From positions 71,997,932 to 72,061,931 of the forward strand of contig CM046451.1 in NCBI GenBank assembly GCA_025506515.1: a stretch of DNA of 64,000 nt, written 5' to 3'. This document shows, piece by piece, positions 53,592 to 63,183 of this stretch. How positions within the stretch are numbered: the stretch's first letter is position 1; every line of letters starts with the position of its first letter. The stretch is from Flaveria trinervia (taxonomy: Eukaryota > Streptophyta > Magnoliopsida > Asterales > Asteraceae). The position numbers and the translations under genes are program-made. The notes under the pieces are model-generated. The model had not been told where the DNA came from. It worked only from the letters and a program-made list of their open reading frames with translations, and searched no databases.

Positions 53592-54549
53592 CTAACTTAA
53601 CCGCATCTGTTGTTGAATCCAGATGATTTGAGTACAACAGCTTACCGCAACAACATATTCAGCTTCACAAGTTGACAATGCAACTGATGCCTGCTTCTTA
53701 GACTCCCACGTGACTAATCTTCTCCCAAAGAATTGACAACCTGCTGATGTAGATTTGTAGTTCATCTTGCAACCGCCAGAATCCGAATCACTGTACGCAG
53801 TAAGCTCAAAGTCATTTTCATGAGGATACCACAACCCAAGTGTTGGTGTACCTTTCAGATAAGGAAATATCCTCTTGACCCCGATAAGATGGTTTACTTT
53901 TGGTTTTGCCTGATATCTTGAACAAAGACACGTTGCATACATGATATCAGGTATTAAGCCAGTGAGGTACATGAGGGATCCAATCATTCCTCGGTACATA
54001 GTGGCATCGACCAGATCACCATTCTCGTCGGGTGCTACATCATGGTTTGTAGCAAGTGGAGTTCCAGCTGCAGAAGCATTCTCCATGTCAAACCGACTGA
54101 GAATATCCCCTACATACTTGGTCTGATGTAGAAATATCCCCTTTGGTGTTTGATCCACCTGTAATCCGAGAAAGAACTTCATCTCACCCGTGGCACTCAT
54201 TTCAAATTCTGCCTTCATAACTACTTCAAATTCTTTACATAAGTCTTCGTTCTTGGAACCGAAGATTATGTCATCAACATAAATCTAAACAAGCAGCAGA
54301 TCACCATCCTTTTTTTTTATGAACAGTGTACAGTCAGTTACACCTCTGCGAAATCCGTGTTTCACAAGGGGAGTTGAGAGTTTTTCATACCATGCTCTTG
54401 GGGCTTGATGAAGCCTATAGAGCGTCTTATCAAGTTTGTAAACTGTGTCCCGATGATATGGATCCTCAAATCCTTCAGGTTGACTTACATAGACTATTTC
54501 CCAGATTTCACCATGAAGAAATGCACTCTTTACATCCAGTTGATAGACT
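53592..54549 (-). pseudogene. Element B RT C-terminal half and RNase H start
   Basis: The stretch 53592-54218 reads MKFFLGLQVDQTPKGIFL, TAYSDSDSGGCKMNYKS with the first RNase H acid, and LSTCEAEYVVAVSCC. It stops after WIQQQMR, where other copies continue for about 80 residues. The palm region (54285-54549) has VYQLDVKSAFLHGEI. The DDII catalytic block is broken at 54220-54285. Confidence 0.85.
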
Positions 54550-54554
54550 TTAAT

Positions 54555-57380
54555 TGTCAAACCCCGACCGATGGTGAAATCATCGGGGCGGACGAATGTG
54601 AAACGATTGCTCATAGCACATGGAACTAATTAAGTTGAAATATTATTAATTATCATTATTCATTGAACATCACAAGACAAGTAAGTAATTACAAAACAAT
54701 CAAAATACATCCAATAACATAAGACTTTCAATTGAAACTAGGTCCAAGTCTTATATGAGCACGAAGAGAAAACCACAAGAAGTAAACCTGAAACATGATA
54801 AAAATAAAAGGTCAACTAAAAATAGTTGGTGAGTTTCCAAGGTTTTCATACATAATATAACAAGGTTACAAGTATCAATTCATGCCATAGGTTATAAGTT
54901 AGTAAGGTTATTGAACACATATCCTACAACCAAACCTCGACTTGATTACAAGTATATAAGATTGGCTAAGTGTATTTGATTCCCATGATGAATAAGCATA
55001 CGTCATCAGGAGCCGGCAATACCTCAGCTTTAGCACCAAATAGGCTTCTCAGGCCCAGAGGTCTAAGACGTCGCCAGGCTAGCAATAGTTAATGATTGTA
55101 AACAAACTATGCATCTTATATAAACACTTACAACACACAAATAACCATAACAAAATATAAAGATTAATTGCAAGTGCTTTACAAGTCTTAAAATTTTATA
55201 AGTGTATGATGTATATGTATCATGTTTCCCCCAAAATAGTGTGAAAAACATAAAAAAGGGGGCGAGGAAACTCACATGGAAGACTCACGTGCTAAAGTGC
55301 ACATAAGATAACAATACGAAGTAAAAGTATCCCAATGTTTTCTTCAAGATTCAACCTAAAATTTAGTATCCTAGGATTAGAATAAGATGGGAATGAAGAG
55401 CAAACATGAATTAGGGTTTCATTTGAAATTTGGGGTTTTGATAGTTAGGTTTAAATAAAATAATATAACCAGTTATATTTTGATTACATAAATATAGAAT
55501 AAGTTGATTAATAATTATGATTTAAAACGATAATAAATCATTAGTTAAATTGAATAATAATATCACTTAAATGTTAATACTAATTGAATATGTAATGATT
55601 GAGTGTAAAATAGAAATCAATCTAAAAATTAATTATTTAATAATCAATTATTTAATTGACTTTAAAAATAACTTAAAAGTATTTAAATTTGATTTATAAT
55701 ATTTTTCTTAAACTTTTGAGTAATTATTATAAAGGTTTCATAATATTAAAGCCTTTCAAAAAATAAAGAATTAAGATATTATATGATTTAGAAGTTTTAG
55801 GAATTAAATAAAGATTTAAAAATAGTTTTTATAAATGTTTAAACTTAGAAAAGTTATAGAAAATCTTTGGTGACTTTTATAAATATTTGAAGTTTAAAAA
55901 AGCAATTTTTATATATTTTGAAAATTTTTTGTAATTTATTTAAGGCTAAAAAAACCTTTAAAAAAATAGATGAGGGAGCCCGGGTTCGAACCCGGGACCT
56001 CATGGTGAAAGGGGCAAGGACCTAACCAGTGAACCAGAGCCACGGCTTTGGTTTATTTTGGTTCCAATTTCTTTTAAGTCTCAAATACAAAAGGTTTCCC
56101 TAAATCACATAAACCCTAAATCAAATTCAATCCAATTGATGCACAAGGTGATAACGATTGTTGTAATAAGCATGGGGCTTTTGCTCCCCATGTAGAATCG
56201 AGTGTTTGTGTGCTTAATTACCTGATAATGGTTTGAGATTGATGACATAGAATGAAGAATAATTGCAACTCGAGTGGTATAATGTTCACGATACAAATGA
56301 TAATGGAAATCCAATTAGTTACACAGGAAGCTTCCACGAGACTAAAAGGTTGAAATCCCTCTATCAATTTCAGAATTAGAGGTCCAGATGATGATGTTCG
56401 AGTGCAGCGTAGGTCGCGATGATGTGAGGGATCGAATCGTTTTGATTAAGTGTTTTCAGGTGAAATTGAGTGTTGCAATTGATTAAGTTTAACTAGATGA
56501 TTATGTAGGTTCGATTAATTAGATTATTATGAGGCTTAAATGTTCAAACGGATATAGAGTTTATTTCGTGGTTTCTTGATCGATTACGGTTTTTAACCGA
56601 CTCGTAACCACGATTGAATGATACCATCAAGTTCGAAACATGCACACGGTTGAATTTGGAACGATTTGGAAACGTTTTCGAGCGGTTTTAATGGGTGTTT
56701 AGGGCCACCGGTGCGTGGCCGGAGTTTGGCCGGAGATCGTTGCCAGAAAAACGAGGAAATGGGAAACTCAATTTGATTTTATTATTTTCACAGTTTTAGT
56801 CCCTGTGGTTTAATGTTCATCATTTTATGTACAAACTTCTCAATTAAAGTTTCTACATTTGCAAATAACCCCCAAAGTTTGTAAAATCATATTTAGTTAA
56901 CTAATCATTTTTTTAGAAAAACTTTATGAACCTTTTAAATATTTAAAAAAAACTTTACAATTTAATTATACATTTTAATTAAAACTCATAATTTAGAATA
57001 AGCCCTATAACTTAGTAAACTTTATTTAAACCTAAAATAATATCACTTATTATAAACTTCAAAGTTTTTATAAATTTTAAAATAACTCTCTTTTTTAATT
57101 ATATATTTTAGTTTAACAATTAGAACCCATAAATGATAAATAAATCTTTACAACTTTATAAATAAATTATTTATAAATTAATAAATTCTTATACGTTGAT
57201 TAGATGCTTTAACGAGTGATAATTAGACAGTTTAGTTTACAATAAAGATTAAACTACGTATTTAATGAATTTGATTTATCTAAATAAGTAAGATTACTTA
57301 AATAATGAAAATTCACATCGTATGAAAGTTCATTTTTAATTCGGGTTCGGGTTAATAACTTGAAAATGGCGGATGTTACA
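54555..57380 (-). mobile_element. Solo LTR (2826 bp) inserted in B RT, probably Ty3/gypsy
   Basis: Ends are TGTCAAACCCC and GGATGTTACA on the plus strand, flanked on both sides by TTAAT (54550-54554 and 57381-57385). Removing it rejoins RT codons that are continuous in C. On the minus strand it begins TGTAACATCC and ends GGGGTTTGACA, ends typical of gypsy chromovirus LTRs. No PBS, PPT or coding region is seen inside, so a solo LTR left by LTR-LTR recombination is the simplest reading. Confidence 0.8.
55973..56046 (-). other. tRNA-like sequence with Pol III A and B boxes in the solo LTR
   Basis: The minus strand carries TGGCTCTGGTTCACTGG (A-box-like, 56026-56042) and, about 30 bases on, GGTTCGAACCC (B box) inside the perfect T-arm palindrome CCCGGGTTCGAACCCGGG (55979-55996). 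The acceptor ends do not pair and the anticodon arm is not canonical, so it is not a working tRNA gene. It may be a captured tRNA-derived SINE head. Confidence 0.6.
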
Positions 57381-58460
57381 TTAATCTTCATGTAAGAGGC
57401 ATAGGCTAGGAAGATACGGATGGCTTCCATTCTCACCACAGGTGCAAATACTTCATTATAATCAATTCCCTCGACTTGTCGAAATCCTTGAACTACAAGT
57501 CGAGCCTTCTTCTGATCATGACTCCTTGGTCATCTTTCTTACATTTCAAGACCCATTTGGTACCAATGTCTTTAGCACCTTTAGGTCTATCCACCAGTGT
57601 CCATACACCTAACTTCTTGAACTGAAGAAGTTCTTCTTGCATGGCACTTACCCATGCCTCATCATTTAGGGCTTCACTGACGTATTTTGGCTCAAACTGA
57701 GACACAAAACAATGATATGCACCGCCGTGAAGGTATCCTTTTTCCATTACCGATGCATAATCAGCTGAATGTAGCTGATTTCTAGTCTGAACTCCTGATC
57801 TGACATCCCCAATGACATTGTCCAGAGGATGATAGATATTTAGGCGTGATCCAGGAGTGTTGGGAACAACTACCTCAGAATCAAGATTATGAACGTTGGT
57901 TCTGTATCTGAGGCAGACGGAGTGTGAGGTTTCGAAGTCTTAGAGGCATCAATGTTAGATGCTTGTGGACTTGTAGTAATAGGAACCTATTCCTCCTGAT
58001 TGTTCTAGTTATCCTCCACGGCTTCATCATCAGAGGAGGAGTCACTAACTTCAAGTGCTTCCTGAATGGTTAGGCGATTCACCTTGTGAACCAGATGATG
58101 TTGAATCTTGTGATGGTGTGTTTAAGACATCATACATCATTGAGGTATGTTGAAGGACTTGAAGAATCCATCATAATCGAAAAAGAATACGGGTCTTTTC
58201 TAGAAGGAGGGGTGGTGTATCTTTGAACATCTACATTACACCACACTTTTACTTGACCCGTTGAGTTGTTGTAAACTCTCTTATTTGGTATGTTGTATCC
58301 TAGAAAGATTCCCTCTTCAGCCTTCTCGCTGAACTTTCCCTCCTGAGTTTTCTTCAGTAGGGTGCACGGTGCGCCAAATGGTTCGAGATACTCTAGATTT
58401 GGTTTACGTCGTTGAAGTAACTCGTAACACGTCTTGCCATGGCATTTAACTACCAGAATT
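57381..58460 (-). pseudogene. Element B RT N-terminal part and integrase-RT linker
   Basis: The stretch 57493-57747 reads FVSQFEPKYVSEALNDEAW and WVLKCKKDDQGV. RT continues toward the solo LTR (VRMEAIRIFLAYAS, 57386-57439). The linker (57760-58200) and SH3-like domain (58200-58460, with IFLGYNIP-like block) are broken by several stops. Confidence 0.8.
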
Positions 58461-59240
58461 CAATTTAATGTGTAACACGCATTGGCTATTGCCTTATTCC
58501 CAAATTGGATACGTAGTTTTGAGTCTGCTAGCATTGTCCGTGCTGTCTCTATTAGGCTACAATTCTTTCTCTCAGCAACGCCATTCATCTGAGAAGTGTA
58601 GGCGGAAGTGAACTGGTGCACAATTCCCTTTTCTTTGCAGAAAGCCTCCATCCATTGGTTCTTGAATTCAGTTCCGTCATCTGAGCGTACTTGTCTTACC
58701 TTCAGCTTATATAGTGACTCTAGTGTGGTTACTAACTCCTTGAATGACTCAAATGTTTCTGACTTTGATTTCAGAAACATCACCCAAGTGAATCTTGAGT
58801 AGTTATCTGTAACTACATAGCAGTAGCCTGCGATGCTTCTTGTACTGACTGGACCAAACAGATCCATGTGAAGAAGCTCAAGAGCCAGTTCAATGGAATG
58901 AACCTCTTTTCCTTATGAGACTTCTTCGTCTATTTGTCTTTCTTGCAGGCAACACAAAAATCCGAGAGTTGGAAGTTATTGACCTTTACTCCCCGCACTA
59001 GATCATTCTGGAACAAGTGATTCATCTTCCATGGATTTATGTGTCCCATTCTCCTATGCCTGGAGATTGAATCCTTCTCGGTAGCCTTTGACAAAAAGCA
59101 CTGAACTTGATGATCTGTTATGGAGGCCTTTGATAGATCCAAGACATAAAGGTCATTATATCTTGACACAGACATTAAGACTTGGTCCTCCGAGATGACA
59201 TAGTCATTTTTCAGGACATAACACTTTTTGTTATCAAAAA
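58460..59240 (-). pseudogene. Element B pre-integrase and integrase core
   Basis: The stretch 58930-59175 holds HRRMGHINPWKMNHL and the CVACKKDK end of the pre-integrase region. The stretch 58460-58867 holds MDLFGPVS, VTDNYSRFTW and VRSDDGTEF, then NGVAERKNCSLIET. The first acidic motif reads T-D-N where the family has T-D-D, and a stop lies near 58880-58925. Confidence 0.85.
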
Positions 59241-59369
59241 CTACCTTAAATCCTTATGACATATTTGGGATATAGAAAGTAGGTTGTTTTGAAGTTGTTG
59301 AACGTAGATTACCTTATCAAACTTTACTTTTTGGTTCCTTACTTCCCTTGAGCGGTGATGTAACCTCCT

Positions 59370-59520
59370 TTATTTCCCGCAAAAGAAACATGACCTCCTT
59401 TAATTTGTTTGACGTTTGACAGGAGTGCCTGGTTTCCTGTCATGTGCCTTGATGCTCCGCTACCTATGATCCTGGTGTTAGTATCGGCACTATAGCGAAC
59501 ACCCTGCACATTTAATGGAA
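59370..59520 (-). pseudogene. Element B protease with catalytic Asp replaced
   Basis: The motif reads IIGSGASRHMTGN where A has IIDSGASRHMTGN. The Asp codon GAT is GGT here, so the catalytic residue is lost. It lies directly after the second-knuckle segment. Confidence 0.75.
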
Positions 59521-59524
59521 ATCA

Positions 59525-60133
59525 TTAGTTGAGGTTAGGGACCCAAGCCTTAAGTGGCTTGGGTGACCCAGAGGCATCACATATCATAAATTCCACCCAT
59601 TGACCTTTTGAGGGTGAGGGAAGATATGTTTTCTTCTTGTTCTCATTATCAGATACAAGGATGGACTTTTCTTTCCATAGGCCAGTCTTATGTAAGGCCT
59701 GTTTATGATAAATACATGACTGGTTGATTGGTTGAACTTTAGGTTCACTGACTCTTTTTGGTGGAGTCATGGAGTTTCTTTTGGAAGAGCTTACTTTAAT
59801 GTCATAAAGTTCAACCTTTTTCTTTGGTGTCTGATAATAAGGACAGGAAGACGTGATGTGTCCATACTTTCCACAGCTGTAGCATGATCTGCTTTCAACT
59901 TGACAATTTAACTGTTTCTGTGGAGAAGTATGAGACACACGAGTGACTTTATTCTGTTTGGGTTTTGACACTTCATGTTTAGATGTTTTATCTTGTTTAA
60001 CAAAATTAATTATTTTAACATTTTTAACATCTTTTCCCTTTCGTTTATCTGGACTTAGACATGAGACATATGGGTGGTTAACTTGTTTGGTCGTTTTAGG
60101 TTCAGAAATAGACATGGTTGACCAAGACTTCAC
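59525..60133 (-). pseudogene. Element B second zinc-knuckle region, 202 aa open
   Basis: A basic Lys/Ser-rich segment contains a complete knuckle CYSCGKYGHITSSC near residue 86. It ends QWVEFMICDASGSPKPLKAW before the protease. The same order appears in A (1140-1600). Confidence 0.8.
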
Positions 60134-61018
60134 TTAAAATTTTTCAAATTGTTCATCCAAATTAACACAAGGAATTTTAGCTTTTGATTTTGAAGTGGCT
60201 TCCTTTTGTTTAGTGTCAAATTCATTAGATTTACATGCGGTATCTGGATCACTTACAAGAGGAGTGGACACCACATGAACCTTGATAGGGTTGTTGTTAA
60301 TTAGTTTACTTTTAGCATTCATCAAGGTCTCATGTGGAGGTGGTACCACTTTATAACCCAAACCCTCCCCATTGTTGCATTCTCTCACTAAGTGTTGGAC
60401 AATGTGAGAGGAACTTGTCCAACTATGCAGTTTTGCTTTAATAAATTTACTTCTACTTCCAAAACTGCCTTTTGTTTCTTAGTCTCTTCTAGGAGTTTAG
60501 ATAGAACTTAATGTCATTTGCCTAATTAAAAGCTACAACTTCGGTTTCCCTAAGTTGTTTGTTCAAAAGTTTTATCTTTTCTTTATAATTGTGCTCATTT
60601 TGTTTTAGAATTCTATTGGCTTCCATGCACAGGTGTAAATCATTTACTAAGCTGTCATTATGATATAATAACCTAGCCAATTTTAAGTCAATGCTTTCTC
60701 TAAATTTATTACATTCAATGCATGCATGACTATCAAATAAGTGATCAGTGGTACTTACCTGAGATGGAGTGGTTGAATCAGACATCAAAGCAGAGTCTGA
60801 CTTTTCTGGTTCTGGTCATTCTAGACTTGTTGAACTTGTCCCTTCTTCAGGCAGGTGATCAACCATAGTTGCAGTTTCATCAATATTTGACATCGCGAGT
60901 TCCACTTCAATATCACCTTCACTTGCTGAGTCGTCACCTAAGTCCTCAACACTAGCAATGTTGGATTCTCCCGGAGACACAAACCGAAAGCTCCAATCTT
61001 GTCCTTCGTCATCATGAG
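60134..61018 (-). pseudogene. Element B gag coiled-coil region
   Basis: Open pieces 60816-61018, 60522-60788 and 60134-60388 read an acidic lead, the HACIECNKFRESID Cys pair, a coiled coil (LLYHNDSLVNDLHLCMEANRI) and the GLGYKVVPPPHETL block. The layout is the same as A at 1602-2524, with small frameshifts between pieces. Confidence 0.75.
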
Positions 61019-61019
61019 T

Positions 61020-61197
61020 AGTCAAGGCTTTAGGATCCTTACCTGAGGAAGTAGGACTACTTGTGGGGTTATCCTGACGATTAAAGGATGAGAATGGACT
61101 CCCATTCCTATCTTTTTGGGCTTCACGCATTCACGTTTGAAGTGCCCATTTTCCCCACAGTTGAAGCGGGGTAACTTTGGTCTTGTCAAAACCAAAA
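61020..61197 (-). pseudogene. Element B first zinc knuckle, cut by O
   Basis: FNCGENGHFKREC with the first Cys displaced by a frameshift, followed by VKPKK. The gag frame is interrupted on its upstream side at 61197 after FGFDKTK-like residues. The N-terminal gag is not in the window. Confidence 0.75.
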
Positions 61198-61200
61198 GTT

Positions 61201-62170
61201 TGATGTAGATCACAAGTAATCGATAAACAGGAATTAGACAAGGATCAGCGATCACAAGTTTGATGTATTAGAGTTCAAAGTAGCGGAATACAAACAGGAA
61301 TTAGACAAATTGTAGCAAGTAATCGATACTTGTATGCATTAAGAGCACATACGGTTATAGTGAGAGAATATATATTTCTGTTTCAAGGAATGTTTATAGA
61401 TGTAGAATATTTCTAATCAAATCATTCATATCATTCCCGTCATTCACCTTATTACAATAGGTTGTCACTCCTTATATAGAGTGCAACAATCACTGCTGTT
61501 ATCACGGAAAGTGACATCTGGCAGATCTAATACAAAAATAACTAACTCTTAACAAACTACTGAAATGTTCACAACTACTGAGAACATATCAGAGTGTTAA
61601 GTACAGAATATAAAACTACTGAAACTACAACGACTGAAGAACAAGCTCTTCAGTCGTTTTACAAAACTATTGAAACATAAAACTACTGAAACTAGAAATA
61701 TAAAACTACTGATATCACAACTACTGAAGAAGTACTCTTCAGCAGTTATGACAAACTACTGAAGAAGTACTCTTCAGCAGTTGTGACAAACTACTGACGC
61801 TTCAGTACTTGATCTTCAGACTTTGACCTTCAGATGTTTCATCAGCTGATGACTTCAGTAGATATCATCAGCTGATGTCTTCAGTCTTTGTCTTCAGACT
61901 TTGTACGTCAGTTGTTGATCTTCAGCACTGTAAACTCTTCAGCTGTTGTACTTCAGTACTTTGGTCTTTCAGCTTCAGCACTTGTGTTCTTCAGCTGTTG
62001 TACTTCAGCACTTTAGTTCTTCAGCTGTTGAAGTCTTCAGCACTTGATCTTCAGCTGTTGAAGTCTTCAGCACTTGTCAAACTGCTGATGAGGCTTTCAG
62101 CAGTTGTTGTGATACCGTGTGGGACTTAGAGGTTTTCTGATCTTGGCTCATTGGTTCTTTTGGTCCAACA
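61201..62170 (-). repeat. Element O 3' LTR (about 970 bp)
   Basis: On the plus strand it ends TTTTGGTCCAACA next to the PPT. The minus-strand TATA box TATATAAGG is near 61485 with the motif array just upstream (61600-62110). The inner end at 61201 is tentative because about 60 bases with a partial internal duplication (GGAATTAGACAA seen twice) are not matched in D. Confidence 0.8.
61600..62110 (-). repeat. Motif arrays in O LTR (CAGTAGTT and CTTCAG)
   Basis: AAACTACTGAA-type units fill 61600-61800. TTCAGCACTTG, TTCAGCTGTTG and TTCAGTACTT units fill 61800-62110, together over 20 sites. Confidence 0.88.
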
Positions 62171-62183
62171 AACTCCCCCTTTC
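62171..62183 (-). other. Element O polypurine tract
   Basis: The minus strand reads GAAAGGGGGAGTT before the LTR start TGTTGGACC. Confidence 0.9.
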
Positions 62184-62184
62184 A

Positions 62185-62780
62185 GACATTGAAACAGCTG
62201 AAGTCGTGGTGTTAGGCATCAGAAGTTAGAAAACTACTGAAGACCATGGTTTTGACTTCAGATGATTGAAACAACTGAGGACTTGGTGTTTGCCATCAGT
62301 AGTTATGAAACTACTGAGGACAGTTGTTTTGTCATCAGCTGTTGTAAACAACTGAAGACTTGGTATTAGTCATCAGTAGTTATAAAACTACCGAAGACAT
62401 GGTTTTGCTTCAGTTGTTTAGAATGAACAGCAGTTGTACAAACGACTGAAAAGAAATTTCTCATCAGCTGTTTTCGTCAATTCTTAGCTTTTCAGCTATT
62501 TCATACTGTCCTCAACACATTCATCAGCCTTTTTGGCTGATTTCAGTTGTTTCATAGGACATCAGTACTTATCTGTTTTTACTGATTGCAGTAGTTGTAG
62601 CTGCATCAGTAGTTGTAACTACATCAGTAGTTTAGAACAGATGAAGTACTTCAGTACTTGTGAGACATTTAGCCTTCAGTAGTTATAAAAACTGCTGAGG
62701 GTAAAAGAGCTCATCAGTACTTATATGTGACATAGTTACTAATGATCATCAGTACTTATTACTAAGATCATCAGTAGTTG
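62185..62780 (-). repeat. Motif array between O RNase H and PPT, no ORF2
   Basis: At least fifteen copies of ATCAGTAGTT or its complement lie here. Several form dyads such as CAGTAGTT-ATAA-AACTACCG (about 62371) and CAGCTGTT-GTA-AACAACTG (about 62336). No ORF or clear TATA box is present. Confidence 0.85.
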
Positions 62781-62784
62781 TCAC

Positions 62785-63183
62785 TTATTCTAGCTGCAGC
62801 ATACCAAGCCTTAACACCAGGTTTTGGAAAGTTGAACTATCCAAAGGCTTAGTAAAAATGTCTGCAAGCTCATCAGCACTAGGCACAAACTTAGGATCAA
62901 TCAGACCTTTTTCAAAACAATCCCTTATAAAATGATGTCTGATCTTTATATGTTTGGTCCTAGAGTGCTGGACTGGATTTTTGACAATGCAAAGAGCTGA
63001 AGCACTATCCATTAACAATGGAGTCTTAGTCTCTGTAATGCCATAATCCAAAAGTTGGTTTTGAAGCCAGAGTACCTGAGATGTACAACTTGCAGCTGCA
63101 ATGTACTCTGCTTCAGCAGTTGATGTAGCAACTGAGTCTGTTTCTTGCTCTGCCAAGAAATGAAGTTTGCCTAGAATTGACAT
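62785..63183 (-). CDS. Element O RNase H, 132 aa open
   Basis: It reads EAEYIAAASCTSQVLWLQNQLLDYG, LMDSASALCIVKNPVQHSRTKHI, RHHFIRDCFEKGLI and ADIFTKPLDSSTF, ending at a stop at 62785. This is the C-terminal RNase H of the copia polyprotein with its acidic residues in place. The upstream frame breaks near 63184, so it is part of a broken polyprotein. Confidence 0.85.
   Translation of the reverse strand: MSILGKLHFLAEQETDSVATSTAEAEYIAAASCTSQVLWLQNQLLDYGITETKTPLLMDSASALCIVKNPVQHSRTKHIKIRHHFIRDCFEKGLIDPKFVPSADELADIFTKPLDSSTFQNLVLRLGMLQLE

Larger units (their letters stand above)
47015..61197 (-). mobile_element. Element B: copia-type element with ORF2, carrying a solo LTR and cut by O
   Basis: Minus strand. 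From 61197 downward: knuckle 1, coiled coil, knuckle 2, protease, integrase, RT (split by the solo LTR 54555-57380), RNase H start (53592), a noncoding stretch, motif arrays, TATA, leader intron, ORF2 (51170-47766), PPT and 3' LTR (47740-47015). The N-terminal gag and 5' LTR would lie to the right of O. Its RT residues (QVDQTPKGIFL) match C, and the LTR matches A and C. Confidence 0.8.

Noticed and set aside
55973..56046. Functional tRNA gene
   Set aside because: The acceptor stem does not pair and the anticodon arm cannot form a 5-bp stem with a 7-base loop.
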